This document shows, in pieces, positions 10,341 to 19,092 of a stretch of 39,883 bases of DNA. Position 1 is the stretch's first letter; every line of letters begins with the position of its first letter. The position numbers and the translations under genes were made by a program. The stretch comes from Rhodothermus sp. Its GTDB lineage: Bacteria > Bacteroidota > Rhodothermia > Rhodothermales > Rhodothermaceae. The notes under the pieces are model-generated. The model did no database searches. It saw nothing but the letters and a program-made list of their open reading frames with translations, and was not told the DNA's origin. The stretch covers positions 1 through 39,883 of the forward strand of contig WFPM01000233.1 of assembly GCA_015487635.1 (NCBI GenBank), given 5' to 3'.

Positions 10341-13241
10341 TTACCGGAGCGGACGGGCCAGCACCACCGGCGCGCGGCGCACCAGCAGGCGACCACCCCG
10401 GGCATCCATGGCTTCCAGCACTACAATGTAGATGCCGATGGGGAGCGCACCGCCCGTATCGTCGCGGCCGTCCCAGAGCAGTAGCCCCTGCGCGCCGCTG
10501 TTGGCCGGCCCCAGCGTGCGCACCAGCCGTCCCTGTCTGTCGAAAATCCGGGCGCGCACCAGAGCGCCGGCGGTGGGCAGTGTAAAGCGAAGGACGGCCA
10601 CGTCGTCAATGCCGTCACCGTCCGGTGAAAAGGGCGACGGGGCAATCTCAAGGTCAGGTCGCCCCGAAAGGGGCAGATTTTCCCGCAGGCGGGCGGCGTT
10701 CGGACGGCCCGGCGTGCCGCCGGAAGGATCCGGGCTGCTGGTCCAGTTGGCCGGATCGTTCGAAGGTCCCTCAGGAAGCAGCCGCTCCAGGGCCAGTCCT
10801 GTTGCTTCTCGGACGCCCGCTTGGTGCCAGGAAGGATGGTAGTACACCGAGTCGATGGTGTGCGGACCATACTGCAGATGAATCAGATCGCCCTCGTTGC
10901 GCAGGCCCAGGGACGATCCAGATATGGGAATCCAGACGGTGCCCGGCTGGCGCGTGGCGCCCGGAAAGGCCGCTTCGACCATGGCCAGCGGATCCTGCTC
11001 GGCCGGCGCGTTAAAGACAACGGCCAGACTTTCCGGCGCCAGCGCCTGAAAGCGAGCGGGGAGCCGCACAGTGTCGGCTTGGCCCTGCTCGTCGGGCACG
11101 TCGGTCCAGAAAAGACCCTCCAGGTTGACGTGGCGATCGGAAACGTTGATCAGTTCGAAATATTCGGGCTGGTCCGGACGGCCGTCGTACGGATCGGCCA
11201 GCGGAGCATAGAGGATTTCGTTGAGACGCAGTGTGCCCGGGATCGGTGGGTAGGCCAGCGGCCACACCACCGGGGCCAGCCAGTTACCTTTGAGATCCCG
11301 CAGGTCGCGTACAACGAGCTGGCGCTGTTGTAGTGGCCGGCGGAAGTGCAGCAGCACCTGTTGCGCTTCGGGAAACCAGGTGGCCGTTTCGGGCCGTGTG
11401 CCGTCATCGAGTTCGAAGGCATCGGTCCGAACAGATGACGGGTCGAGCGCTTCGTCGAAAAAGACGGCTACGCTCAGGCTGTCGCGCACGGCCACGAAGC
11501 GAACGGCGGGCGGCAATAGATCGGGCTCGTAGCGGCTGTTACGACGTCCGGGTGTGGCCCCCAGCGAATCGACACTGACGGCCCAGTTGGTGCGGAGCCC
11601 TGTGGGGAGGTCGGGGTCCCGGCGCTCCAGCGAGCGGCCACTCTGGCCCATGGACGCATCGTACCGGAGCGAGTCGAGGAGCACGCCGTCGCTTCGCTTC
11701 AGTACGACGGCGTCGCCGTCGTTGTTGAGCGGGGGCCATGTGTCCGGCTGCAGGAGTACGGGCACCTTGCCAAAGGCGCTGCGCAGGGCGGCCGTGTCTT
11801 CGCTCAGCACGACGTAAGCGCCAGGGCCGACCAGAAAGACGCGCTCGACCAGCGGTTGCGGCTCGGACCGGGCATTGTGCCAGTGGATCTCCCGGAGATC
11901 CAGCGCGTGCGCCGACCGGTTGTAGAGTTCGACAAATTCGAGTCCGGGCCGCGAGGGCGCATAGAGCACTTCATTGATAATCAGATCGCCCGGATCGGCT
12001 GGTTTGGGGTCTCCTGGAAACGTGAACGTGCGCGCTACGGCCGGCATCTCATTGCCCACCGTGTCGGCCACAGCTTCGATGTGGAGCGTGTAGGTGGTCC
12101 GGGGTGCCATGGGCGCGGCCAGCAGCAGCGTGAAGTCGGTCCGAGGCGGAGCCGGACAGTCCTGCACCTGCCAGACGGACGGCCCCTCCAGCAGGCGGTA
12201 GGCGGCCGGATCACAGCCTATTGCCGGTTCATCGAATTGCACGCCGATTCGTCGGCTGTCAATGGGATACAGATCGATCAGACGGGGCGGAAGCGTATCG
12301 GTCACCACGGCAAGCGTCACCACCGTGTCGCGCATCAGGTTGCCGGCCAGATCCTGCAGGCCACGAAGGTAGAGTTGGTAGGTGTCGGACGGGGGGATGA
12401 GCCGGTAATGCAGATAGGTGGTCTGTCCTGAAGCGGTCCAGTACGTCCTGTCGGGTGCGCCGGAAAAGGTCGAACCCTCCACATAGAAAGCGTCGGGCGT
12501 GGTACGGGTAGTGTCGATGGGCTCGGAGAAGTCCACCACGAATGCGCGCAGGCGCTGGTGGTAGGCGGCTGCGATCACCTCGGGCGGGGTGTGATCAGGG
12601 CGCTCGGCTTCGCCGGCAATGAGCAGGTCGTCGAAGGCATAGCTGCGGGCGGTGGGGGCCGTGTGTTTAACCCAGAGGCCAAAATAGCAGCTTTTCCAGT
12701 AGGTAGCGTCGGTGGCTTCCAGAAGCAGCCGACCTTCCAGAAAGACGCGCCAGTGGCCAGTTTCGGTGCGCAGCACTTTCAGCACGAGCGTCCGGGTCGG
12801 TTCGGTCAGCACCGGATCGCTCCGACCGAGCAGGACACGTCGGGTGGCCGGATTGCCGTCCTGTCGGTAAAGGCGCACTTCGTCGCTGTTGTTCGTGCCC
12901 AGTTGCAGGAAGTAGCCATGGACAGGACCTTTCAGGTCGGCGGTATCGGCCATCAGATAGAGGCGAATGCCGTTGAAGTTGCTCAGGTTGACCTGTTCAT
13001 AGCGGACGGTAAACTGCCAGACGCCCCAGGAGACGGAGGAGGGGGTAGCGAGCAAGAGCGTATCGGCATGGGATGGGCCGTTGGTGCGCAGATAGGGGTT
13101 GCCGTTGAGCGTGTCGATGGCCCAGTAGTCGATGGTGCCCTGCCAGGCGGGATTTTCGGTGAAGTTGCCGTCGCTGAAGGTTTCCAAAAGCTGGGCCTGC
13201 AGGGGGAGGGGAAGCAGCAGGAGCCAGAGGAAGCGGTGCAT
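10341..13241 (-). CDS. Large exported surface protein with two lamin-tail domains
   Basis: 966 residues with a signal peptide (MHRFLWLLLLPLPLQAQ). A concanavalin-like sheet region at ~res 18-210 is followed by SbsA/Ig-like strands (HTPPEVIAAAYHQRLRAFVV, and again near res 320). The first lamin-tail domain follows at ~res 417-560 (DLIINEVLYAP ... GLEFVELYNRS), then another Ig-like domain (~575-665) and a second lamin-tail domain at ~669-830 (LRLNEILYAP ... PEYFELINVS). The C-terminus (~869-966) has FSPDGDGIDD, then a FlgD-Ig-like module (LLWDGRDDTGGALPIGIYIVVLEA), the arrangement typical of type IX-exported Bacteroidota proteins. No enzymatic site is seen. It lies 26 bp downstream of the vWA gene and probably shares its transcript. 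Confidence 0.85.
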   Translation of the reverse strand: MHRFLWLLLLPLPLQAQLLETFSDGNFTENPAWQGTIDYWAIDTLNGNPYLRTNGPSHADTLLLATPSSVSWGVWQFTVRYEQVNLSNFNGIRLYLMADTADLKGPVHGYFLQLGTNNSDEVRLYRQDGNPATRRVLLGRSDPVLTEPTRTLVLKVLRTETGHWRVFLEGRLLLEATDATYWKSCYFGLWVKHTAPTARSYAFDDLLIAGEAERPDHTPPEVIAAAYHQRLRAFVVDFSEPIDTTRTTPDAFYVEGSTFSGAPDRTYWTASGQTTYLHYRLIPPSDTYQLYLRGLQDLAGNLMRDTVVTLAVVTDTLPPRLIDLYPIDSRRIGVQFDEPAIGCDPAAYRLLEGPSVWQVQDCPAPPRTDFTLLLAAPMAPRTTYTLHIEAVADTVGNEMPAVARTFTFPGDPKPADPGDLIINEVLYAPSRPGLEFVELYNRSAHALDLREIHWHNARSEPQPLVERVFLVGPGAYVVLSEDTAALRSAFGKVPVLLQPDTWPPLNNDGDAVVLKRSDGVLLDSLRYDASMGQSGRSLERRDPDLPTGLRTNWAVSVDSLGATPGRRNSRYEPDLLPPAVRFVAVRDSLSVAVFFDEALDPSSVRTDAFELDDGTRPETATWFPEAQQVLLHFRRPLQQRQLVVRDLRDLKGNWLAPVVWPLAYPPIPGTLRLNEILYAPLADPYDGRPDQPEYFELINVSDRHVNLEGLFWTDVPDEQGQADTVRLPARFQALAPESLAVVFNAPAEQDPLAMVEAAFPGATRQPGTVWIPISGSSLGLRNEGDLIHLQYGPHTIDSVYYHPSWHQAGVREATGLALERLLPEGPSNDPANWTSSPDPSGGTPGRPNAARLRENLPLSGRPDLEIAPSPFSPDGDGIDDVAVLRFTLPTAGALVRARIFDRQGRLVRTLGPANSGAQGLLLWDGRDDTGGALPIGIYIVVLEAMDARGGRLLVRRAPVVLARPLR

Positions 13242-13251
13242 GGCCGCTTAG

Positions 13252-13268
13252 ATCCGTTATTGCAATGC
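13252..13268. repeat. 17-bp exact repeat (second copy at 6112-6128)
   Basis: ATCCGTTATTGCAATGC occurs identically here, between two minus-strand genes, and at 6112-6128, where it overlaps the start codon of the glycosylasparaginase gene. Its 10-bp core (GTTATTGCAA) recurs at 15418-15427 just before the start of the vWA gene. It contains the perfect palindrome ATTGCAAT. It could be a protein-binding site or chance. Confidence 0.35.
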
Positions 13269-15406
13269 TAAACAATCCCAAAACGTTTACGCAGAACCCA
13301 TTCGACCGTAAGTAACAAAATAATCAGTACAAGCGGTTGCCACGTCATCCGTGGGCGCCATTCTGCCTGCACCTGTGTCTCCAATGGCGTAAGCAAACCG
13401 GCCTGCTGAAGCGTCGTTGCAAGCGTCGGGGCTTCCGAAAGGGTCAGGAATCGGCCGCCGGTGCGTCTGGCAAGCTGTCGGAGCAGGTTCCAGTCGGCCC
13501 AGGGGGTTTTGTACTCGAGCGTGGTAGCACCGACGGCAAAGTAGCCGGTGTCGTGGCCGAGCAGTTCCATTCCGCGTCGTGCTTCGCCTCGGTAGCGGTA
13601 CAGGCCCCGGGGCAGGTTGTTGATTTCCAGCTGGTAACGGCCGTTGCCGCTCGGCTCCATGCGGAACGGATAGCGGGTGCTGTCGGCGTCCCATACGTCG
13701 ACGGTAACCGTTGCGTCGCTGATGGGAGCCAGCCGCTCGTCGTACACTTCGCCCAGCAGCCGAACCGGTTCGTCTTCACCGAACATATCCCGCTCCGGTC
13801 GGATGCGTACGTACTGATCCTCGACCGGTGCCGTCAGCCACTGCACCATATTGTCCAGCAGGGCTTCCCAGAAGACCCGGAGTTCGTCGAAGGCCTCGGG
13901 CAGGCTGCTCCAGCGCCAGGTGCCGCTGCCCAGCAGCGCGGCACGGCGGTGCCCGCCCCGTTCCTGGACGACGAGCAACGGGATAGAGGAGGCGCCGTCG
14001 GCCGAACGGGCGATGGCCAGCACGCGGGCGTCCGGAGCAACCGCCCAGGTGGTAAGCGTCATACGCAGCGGGGGAAGTTGTTCCAGCGCGTCCGGGATGC
14101 CGCCGGGAAGGTCGAAGACGGCATGCACGCGGGCTTCCGGGCGAAGTTGGAAGGCCACGTTGACATGACCGGGAAGGATCTGATCGGGACGAACCGGAAG
14201 TACCCCGGCCAGCGCGTTCAGGCGACGGAGATCCGTCTGTGGACTGAGCAGAAACAGGAGCGGGACGCGTTTGGCAGCGGCCGCGATCCGCTCCAGGTCG
14301 GCCGTGTTGGCCTCACGTCCGGGGTAGCCGGCCAGGATGATCAGGTCGAATGCTTCGAGTGAGTCTGGAAGCGGGCCACCGTAGAAACGTCGATTGTCGC
14401 GTTGCACGTGCGTGGTTACTTCCAGGTCGGCGTTCTGAGCGAGAAGCCTCTGGAGGTTGGCCAGATCGGGTTCGGGGGCGGCGCCGAGCAGCAGGATGCG
14501 GCGACGGCGTTCGAGTACGCGAACGACGGCGCTTTCTCCGTTATTGCTATCCAAAAACTCTCCAGAAACCGGATCCACATACACGTGCAGCCGATGCAGG
14601 CCTGATTGCTTTGGTTCGTAGGTGAAGGTAACGGTTGCCTGCTCTTCCTGAGCGCTGAAGGTGTATCGCCGGCGTTCGATTTCGCGGCCGTCCACTTCCA
14701 GCCTGATCGTTGCTTCTGCGCCGGCAAACCCCCGGGCCTGCAGGTGAGCCACGACCGGAAGACGCGTCCGGACGTAGGCCAGCGTGTTGGTTTCGAGGCG
14801 GTCGATCCAGATGTCGCGGGGACGGGCGGTATCACCTACGGCAATGGTGAAAATCGGGATGCCCAGGCGCTCGGCGTTGTACAATGGTGACGGACCGGTG
14901 TTGAACTGGCCGTCCGAGATCAGCACGATGGCTCGCAGATAGGGATGGCGCTGTTGGACTTCAAGGATGGCCTGATTCAGATCGGTACGGGTACGCCGAA
15001 ACCGAAGCGAATCCGACAGCAGGCGGGGGTTATCGGGAAGTGGATGGAGCGTTACGCCAAAGCTATAGGAGTGCAGACGAGCTTTTTGCAACGCGTTCCA
15101 TGGGAGGGTTTGTTGCAGGCGTCGGGCCAGCTGCTGGCTGCTGTCGCGGGCGGCAAGGGGAAGGCTGGCGCTGTCGTCAATCAGCAGGGCCAGTTCGGGC
15201 GGGGTTTGCCGTCGCTCGGTACGTATCAGCAGGGGATCGGCCAGCAGGGTGAGCACGAGGCCCAGTGTAGTACTCCGGAGCAGGGTGAGCAGCAGGCGCT
15301 GGCGTCGGGTCAGGGCATGCGTGCAGCGATAGGTCCAGACGGCGAAAGCGACCGTCAGGATCAGCAGCAGAACGTACAGGAGTGGCGGCCAGGTGAATTG
15401 CAGCAT
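13268..15406 (-). CDS. Membrane protein with von Willebrand factor A domain
   Basis: 712 residues from the ATG at 15406 (a TTG two codons earlier is possible). Two N-terminal membrane helices (~res 7-25 and 42-60) precede a vWA domain whose MIDAS motif is LLIDDSASL (~res 75-82) and which continues with RTDLNQAI and AIVLISDGQFNTG. Ig-like extracytoplasmic regions follow, then a Rossmann/GATase-like segment (RRRILLLGAAPEPDLANL, LIILAGYPG) and another helix at the C-terminus before RKRFGIV. This architecture is common in Bacteroidota BatA-like or uncharacterised vWA/GATase-like membrane proteins. It may organise a metal-dependent protein interaction at the inner membrane. The partner is unknown; the lamin-tail protein gene immediately downstream is one candidate. 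Confidence 0.82.
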   Translation of the reverse strand: MLQFTWPPLLYVLLLILTVAFAVWTYRCTHALTRRQRLLLTLLRSTTLGLVLTLLADPLLIRTERRQTPPELALLIDDSASLPLAARDSSQQLARRLQQTLPWNALQKARLHSYSFGVTLHPLPDNPRLLSDSLRFRRTRTDLNQAILEVQQRHPYLRAIVLISDGQFNTGPSPLYNAERLGIPIFTIAVGDTARPRDIWIDRLETNTLAYVRTRLPVVAHLQARGFAGAEATIRLEVDGREIERRRYTFSAQEEQATVTFTYEPKQSGLHRLHVYVDPVSGEFLDSNNGESAVVRVLERRRRILLLGAAPEPDLANLQRLLAQNADLEVTTHVQRDNRRFYGGPLPDSLEAFDLIILAGYPGREANTADLERIAAAAKRVPLLFLLSPQTDLRRLNALAGVLPVRPDQILPGHVNVAFQLRPEARVHAVFDLPGGIPDALEQLPPLRMTLTTWAVAPDARVLAIARSADGASSIPLLVVQERGGHRRAALLGSGTWRWSSLPEAFDELRVFWEALLDNMVQWLTAPVEDQYVRIRPERDMFGEDEPVRLLGEVYDERLAPISDATVTVDVWDADSTRYPFRMEPSGNGRYQLEINNLPRGLYRYRGEARRGMELLGHDTGYFAVGATTLEYKTPWADWNLLRQLARRTGGRFLTLSEAPTLATTLQQAGLLTPLETQVQAEWRPRMTWQPLVLIILLLTVEWVLRKRFGIV

Positions 15407-15418
15407 GTACAATTGCTG

Positions 15419-16195
15419 TTATTGCAACATAAAAAAACCTGGAAGCAAGTAATCAACCCTCGAAAGCACGGGAGGATTCTCCAACCCCCGATCCATCCAC
15501 ACCGGCAGATCTGGTCGATGCTCAGCCAGCAACTGCCGACAGGCGCCACATGGTGTGCCCCGGGTATCGCTCACACACGACAGAAACATCGCCTGCCAGA
15601 CTGAAGGCGCTATCCCGTAACTGATGGCTGTCCCCAGCGCATTGCGTTCGGCGCAGAGCGTCCGCGTCCAATCCGGATGCTCAACGTTGACACCCGGAAT
15701 GCAGCGCCCATCCTCAAGTTGGAGCAGACAGCCCACCGGAAACCGTGAGTACGGCGCCAGCGCACGAGCTGCCACTTCGCGGGCCAGCAAAACACCCTGA
15801 TGCGACACGGTAAGTCGCTCACTCAGAAACGGCATCACCGGCGCATCGGGTACCGGGAGCGCTACCGATTGCTTCGCAAACAGATCCGCTCCCTGAGCCG
15901 ACAACGACAGTTCCAGATCTTCCAGAAAAGCCCGCGTACCTGAATCCGGCGGTTTTGAGAAAACCACGGCGACAATATCCCGACGATTCAGCGCCACCGC
16001 GGTCGTCCAGGCGTTTTGAAACGGTGGGATCGTCAGTGAGAACGACGCACTTTCGACGCGCACACCCGGAATCCATGCCCCGTCCGAAAGCAGCAGTACC
16101 ACGGCTTCCGGTCGCTTAGAATACGGCACGTAGGCGCGAGATTTTACATCACGCACCAGCTTTCGGAGTTGCTCCTGCAGGTCTGTCACGGCCAT
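15419..16195 (-). CDS. cdd: Two-domain cytidine deaminase, catalytic domain C-terminal
   Basis: 258 residues. Converts cytidine/deoxycytidine to uridine/deoxyuridine in pyrimidine salvage. The C-terminal half has all active-site motifs: APYSRFPVGC, NVEHPDWTRTLCAERNA (zinc Cys and proton-shuttle Glu) and TPCGACRQ (two zinc cysteines). The N-terminal half repeats the fold (YVPYSKRPEAVVLLLSDG ... PGVRVESAS) but lacks the CAE and PCxxC motifs. In the two-domain E. coli-type enzyme the catalytic domain comes first, so the order here is reversed. The start at 16195 places MAVTDLQEQL at the usual distance before YVPYS; ATGs at 16207 and 16225 are alternatives. Its 3' end is 12 bp from the vWA gene start. 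Confidence 0.88.
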   Translation of the reverse strand: MAVTDLQEQLRKLVRDVKSRAYVPYSKRPEAVVLLLSDGAWIPGVRVESASFSLTIPPFQNAWTTAVALNRRDIVAVVFSKPPDSGTRAFLEDLELSLSAQGADLFAKQSVALPVPDAPVMPFLSERLTVSHQGVLLAREVAARALAPYSRFPVGCLLQLEDGRCIPGVNVEHPDWTRTLCAERNALGTAISYGIAPSVWQAMFLSCVSDTRGTPCGACRQLLAEHRPDLPVWMDRGLENPPVLSRVDYLLPGFFMLQ

Positions 16196-16280
16196 TTCGT
16201 GGATCATTTGTGAAGCACAGGACATATCCGGAGCGAATGCATAAGTTTCTCCCAGCAATCACCGGCTGCGCCAGAAGACC

Positions 16281-17525
16281 GTGCTTCGACGCCTGTACTT
16301 CGAGCTTTTTGTCGCGCTACGCTACCTGCGCGGGGCGCAGGGGCGCGAAGAAGGCCGCCGGTTTCTGCGGTTCATTACCTACATTGCCATCGGAGGCGTA
16401 ACCGTCGGGGTCGCGGCATTGCTGCTGGCACTTTCCATCGTACATGGCTTCAGTCGAGAAATTGAAGCCAAGATCACCGGCTTTGGTGCCCACATTCAGG
16501 TAGAAAATCTACGCGACGCGCCGTTGTCGGACGCTGCCTGGATGGAAGCCGCGCTGCAACACATGCCGGGTGTGGTCTCCGTCCGCCCGGTCATCCAGGA
16601 GTTCGTCCTGATCCGACGCGGCCGCCGTGAGGTGGACGGCGTTGCCCTGTGGGGCAGCCCGACGCTTCCGGAATACCTGCAGCAGCACCTGGTGGAGGGC
16701 ACGGCACAGTTTAGCCCGGACAGTCTGGGGCATCCCGGGCTGGTCGTTGGCCGTCAGCTGGCCGAGCAACTCGGGCTGCGCGTGGGCGATCCCGTCACTC
16801 TTTTCTCCATGCGCCACCTGCCATCTTCCGCCCGGCCTCGCATCCGCGTCCGCCAGTTCTACGTAGCCGGCCTGTATGAGACGTTGCTGGCAGACTTTGA
16901 CCGGCTTTACGTTTTCACTTCGCTGGAAGCCGCCCGGAGCCTGTTGGAATACGGGCCGGACGAGGTTACCCGCTTCGATCTCACGCTGCAGAACGTACAG
17001 GACGCTCCGCACCTTGCCCGACAGATCGAGAACCACTTTGGTTTGCCTGTTATCGCCCGCACAATTTATGAGGTATTCCGTAATCTCTTTGCCTGGGTTC
17101 GCCTGCAGGAGAGTATCATTCCGCTGGTGATCAGCATCATCATCGTGGTAGCCGCTTTCAACATGCTGGCCACGCTGCTCATGGTAATTCTTGAGAAGGC
17201 CCGGGAGATCGGCATTCTGGCCAGCATGGGGATGTCACGGCGCCGCCTTCAGCGGCTGTACCTGACGCTGGGACTGCTGACCGGACTGGTCGGAACCGTC
17301 CTGGGCGAGCTTCTGGCGCTCAGTCTGGCGCTCCTGCAGCAACGGTTCGGGCTCATTCCGCTCCCCGCCGAGGCCTATTACATGCGAACGGCACCGATTG
17401 CACTTCATGCCGTAGATTTCATCCTGGTTGCCGTCGTGACGGTGGGGCTCTGCGGACTGGCCTCGCTGGTACCGGCCCGCATTGCCGCCCAAATGCATCC
17501 GATTCAAGTTATTCGTTTTCATTGA
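16281..17525 (+). CDS. LolC/LolE-type lipoprotein-releasing ABC permease
   Basis: 414 residues, starting at a GTG. One membrane helix near residues 33-57 (ITYIAIGGVTVGVAALLLAL), a large periplasmic MacB-like domain (~60-270), and three C-terminal helices (~280-305, ~325-352, ~375-400) give the FtsX/MacB permease topology. The motif IVVAAFNMLATLLMVILEKA followed by REIGILASMGM is diagnostic of LolC/E, which extracts lipoproteins from the inner membrane for delivery by LolA. No LolD ATPase is adjacent. The abundant lipoprotein and surface-protein genes nearby make this assignment sensible. The divergent deaminase start lies 85 bp away, so the promoter(s) must lie in or near that short gap. Confidence 0.88.
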   Translation: MLRRLYFELFVALRYLRGAQGREEGRRFLRFITYIAIGGVTVGVAALLLALSIVHGFSREIEAKITGFGAHIQVENLRDAPLSDAAWMEAALQHMPGVVSVRPVIQEFVLIRRGRREVDGVALWGSPTLPEYLQQHLVEGTAQFSPDSLGHPGLVVGRQLAEQLGLRVGDPVTLFSMRHLPSSARPRIRVRQFYVAGLYETLLADFDRLYVFTSLEAARSLLEYGPDEVTRFDLTLQNVQDAPHLARQIENHFGLPVIARTIYEVFRNLFAWVRLQESIIPLVISIIIVVAAFNMLATLLMVILEKAREIGILASMGMSRRRLQRLYLTLGLLTGLVGTVLGELLALSLALLQQRFGLIPLPAEAYYMRTAPIALHAVDFILVAVVTVGLCGLASLVPARIAAQMHPIQVIRFH

Positions 17526-17532
17526 ACAGGCT

Positions 17533-17802
17533 ATGAGCAATAGCAATACGCCACAGGTTCGACTCCGAGTGCTGCTTTTCAGCACGCTACGGGAACGTCT
17601 GGGAAGCAGCGTGCTGGAAGTAGCCGTTCCAGCCCCGGCTACCGGCAGCCGACTGCTGGACCAGCTGGCCGCGCAACACCCGGCCATTGCTGCTTACCGA
17701 CCAGTAATCCGGCTGGCCGTCAACCAGGAGTACGTTCCAGAGTCCATCGAACTCCACGAGGACGACGAGATCGCGCTGATCACGCCGGTCAGCGGTGGAT
17801 GA
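17533..17802 (+). CDS. moaD: Molybdopterin synthase small subunit MoaD
   Basis: 89 residues, ubiquitin-like. Begins MSNSNTPQVRLRVLLFSTLRE, includes an LAVNQEYV core strand, and ends in the obligatory Gly-Gly (ITPVSGG), which carries the thiocarboxylate sulfur into cyclic pyranopterin. Start at 17533 follows the permease stop by 7 nt with an AGG upstream; an earlier in-frame ATG at 17482 would add non-family residues and overlap the permease. The stop overlaps the MoaE start as ATGA, so the two subunits are translationally coupled. Confidence 0.95.
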   Translation: MSNSNTPQVRLRVLLFSTLRERLGSSVLEVAVPAPATGSRLLDQLAAQHPAIAAYRPVIRLAVNQEYVPESIELHEDDEIALITPVSGG

Positions 17803-18281
17803 GCCACAACCTTCAGCAAACGGTCATGGAATTTCGCTCACCTACGGTCTGGCTCCGGCTGATGCACGAAGCGCTACCGGTCGCCGAAGCCGTGTCGTTT
17901 CTGCAGACGCCCGAGGCGGGTGGTCTGGCGTTGTTTCTGGGCACCACACGCCGCTGGACCGACGACCGGGAGACGCTATCGCTTTTCTATGAAGCCTACG
18001 AACCCATGGCGCTGGCCGAAATGGGACGGCTCTCGGACGAAGCGCTCCGCCGATGGCCCGTCCGTCGGCTCTGCCTGTGGCATCGACTCGGCGACGTGCC
18101 CGCCGGGGAGATCAGCGTGTTGGTTGGCGTAGCCACCCCGCACCGGGCCGAGGCATTCGAAACCTGCCGTTTTCTGATCGATACGCTCAAGCGTCAGGTG
18201 CCCATCTGGAAACGCGAAACGCTCTCGGACGGGCAGCGCGTGTGGGTCGAGGAAGGTATTCCGGAGGCAAAGCAGCCCTGA
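17799..18281 (+). CDS. moaE: Molybdopterin synthase catalytic subunit MoaE
   Basis: 160 residues. Family motifs: AGGLALFLGTTR, LFYEAYEPMA, WHRLGDVPAGEISVLVGVAT, HRAEAF and the catalytic block LKRQVPIWKRE with Lys131 and Lys138, equivalent to the two essential lysines of MoaE. With MoaD it converts precursor Z to molybdopterin in the cytoplasm. Starts in the ATGA overlap with moaD (an internal ATG at 17826 is less likely). The next gene begins 4 nt after its stop. Other moa/moe genes are not in the window. Confidence 0.95.
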   Translation: MSHNLQQTVMEFRSPTVWLRLMHEALPVAEAVSFLQTPEAGGLALFLGTTRRWTDDRETLSLFYEAYEPMALAEMGRLSDEALRRWPVRRLCLWHRLGDVPAGEISVLVGVATPHRAEAFETCRFLIDTLKRQVPIWKRETLSDGQRVWVEEGIPEAKQP

Positions 18282-18285
18282 AACC

Positions 18286-19092
18286 ATGCAGGTCGCCTAC
18301 GTGCAGTACAATCCGGCCTACCTCAGCGTTGGGCAGAACCTGAAGCAGATTGAAGCACTACTTGAAGGCATCGAAGCCGACCTGTTCGTGCTGCCCGAGC
18401 TATTTGCCAGCGGGTATTTTTTCAGATCACGCGCCGATCTGGAGACCGTTGCCGAGCCGATCCCGGACGGACCTACCACGCAATGGATGATCGACCGGTG
18501 CCGACAGACGGGTGCCGTTATGGTCGGCGGCCTGCCCGAACGCGACGGCGACCGGTTTTACAACAGCGCGGTCGTGATAGGCCCCGAAGGCCTGATCGGC
18601 CGCTATCGCAAAGTGCATCTCTTCTATGAGGAGAAGCTGCATTTCAGGCCGGGCGACCTGGGGTTCCAGGTCTTCGAGGTGACCGATCGGAATGGCCAGC
18701 CCTACCGACTGGGCGTCATGATCTGCTTCGACTGGTACTTTCCGGAGGCTGCCCGCACGCTGGCACTTCAGGGCGCCGACGTGATTGCGCATCCGTCCAA
18801 TCTGGTGCGTCCGGACTGTCCTCGCGCCATGCCCATCCGCGCGCTGGAAAATCATGTGTTTACGATAACGGCCAATCGCTACGGCGTCGAGTCCAACGGG
18901 CGCGAAACACTGCGCTTCATCGGGCGCAGCCTGATCTGTGATCCATCCGGCCGGGTGCTCCAGGAGGCCCCGCCTGAGGGAGACCAGGTGGGCCTTGCCA
19001 AAATCGAACCTCAGGAAGCACGCAACCGGCGTATCACACCCTACAACGACCTGTTCGCGGATCGACGTCCAGGCTGCTACCGGCTGAGTTGA
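18286..19092 (+). CDS. Nitrilase-superfamily carbon-nitrogen hydrolase
   Basis: 268 residues, cytoplasmic. The Glu-Lys-Cys triad is intact: LPELF (Glu38), GRYRKVHLF (Lys109) and VMICFDW (Cys147), with LFASGYFF and HPSNLV further supporting the family. Members hydrolyse amide or nitrile bonds (omega-amidase, N-carbamoylputrescine amidase, deaminated glutathione amidase and others). The exact substrate cannot be set from sequence, although the short length and HPSNLV suggest an amidase rather than a true nitrilase. Probably co-transcribed with moaE. The last 16 nt overlap convergent purC. Confidence 0.9.
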   Translation: MQVAYVQYNPAYLSVGQNLKQIEALLEGIEADLFVLPELFASGYFFRSRADLETVAEPIPDGPTTQWMIDRCRQTGAVMVGGLPERDGDRFYNSAVVIGPEGLIGRYRKVHLFYEEKLHFRPGDLGFQVFEVTDRNGQPYRLGVMICFDWYFPEAARTLALQGADVIAHPSNLVRPDCPRAMPIRALENHVFTITANRYGVESNGRETLRFIGRSLICDPSGRVLQEAPPEGDQVGLAKIEPQEARNRRITPYNDLFADRRPGCYRLS

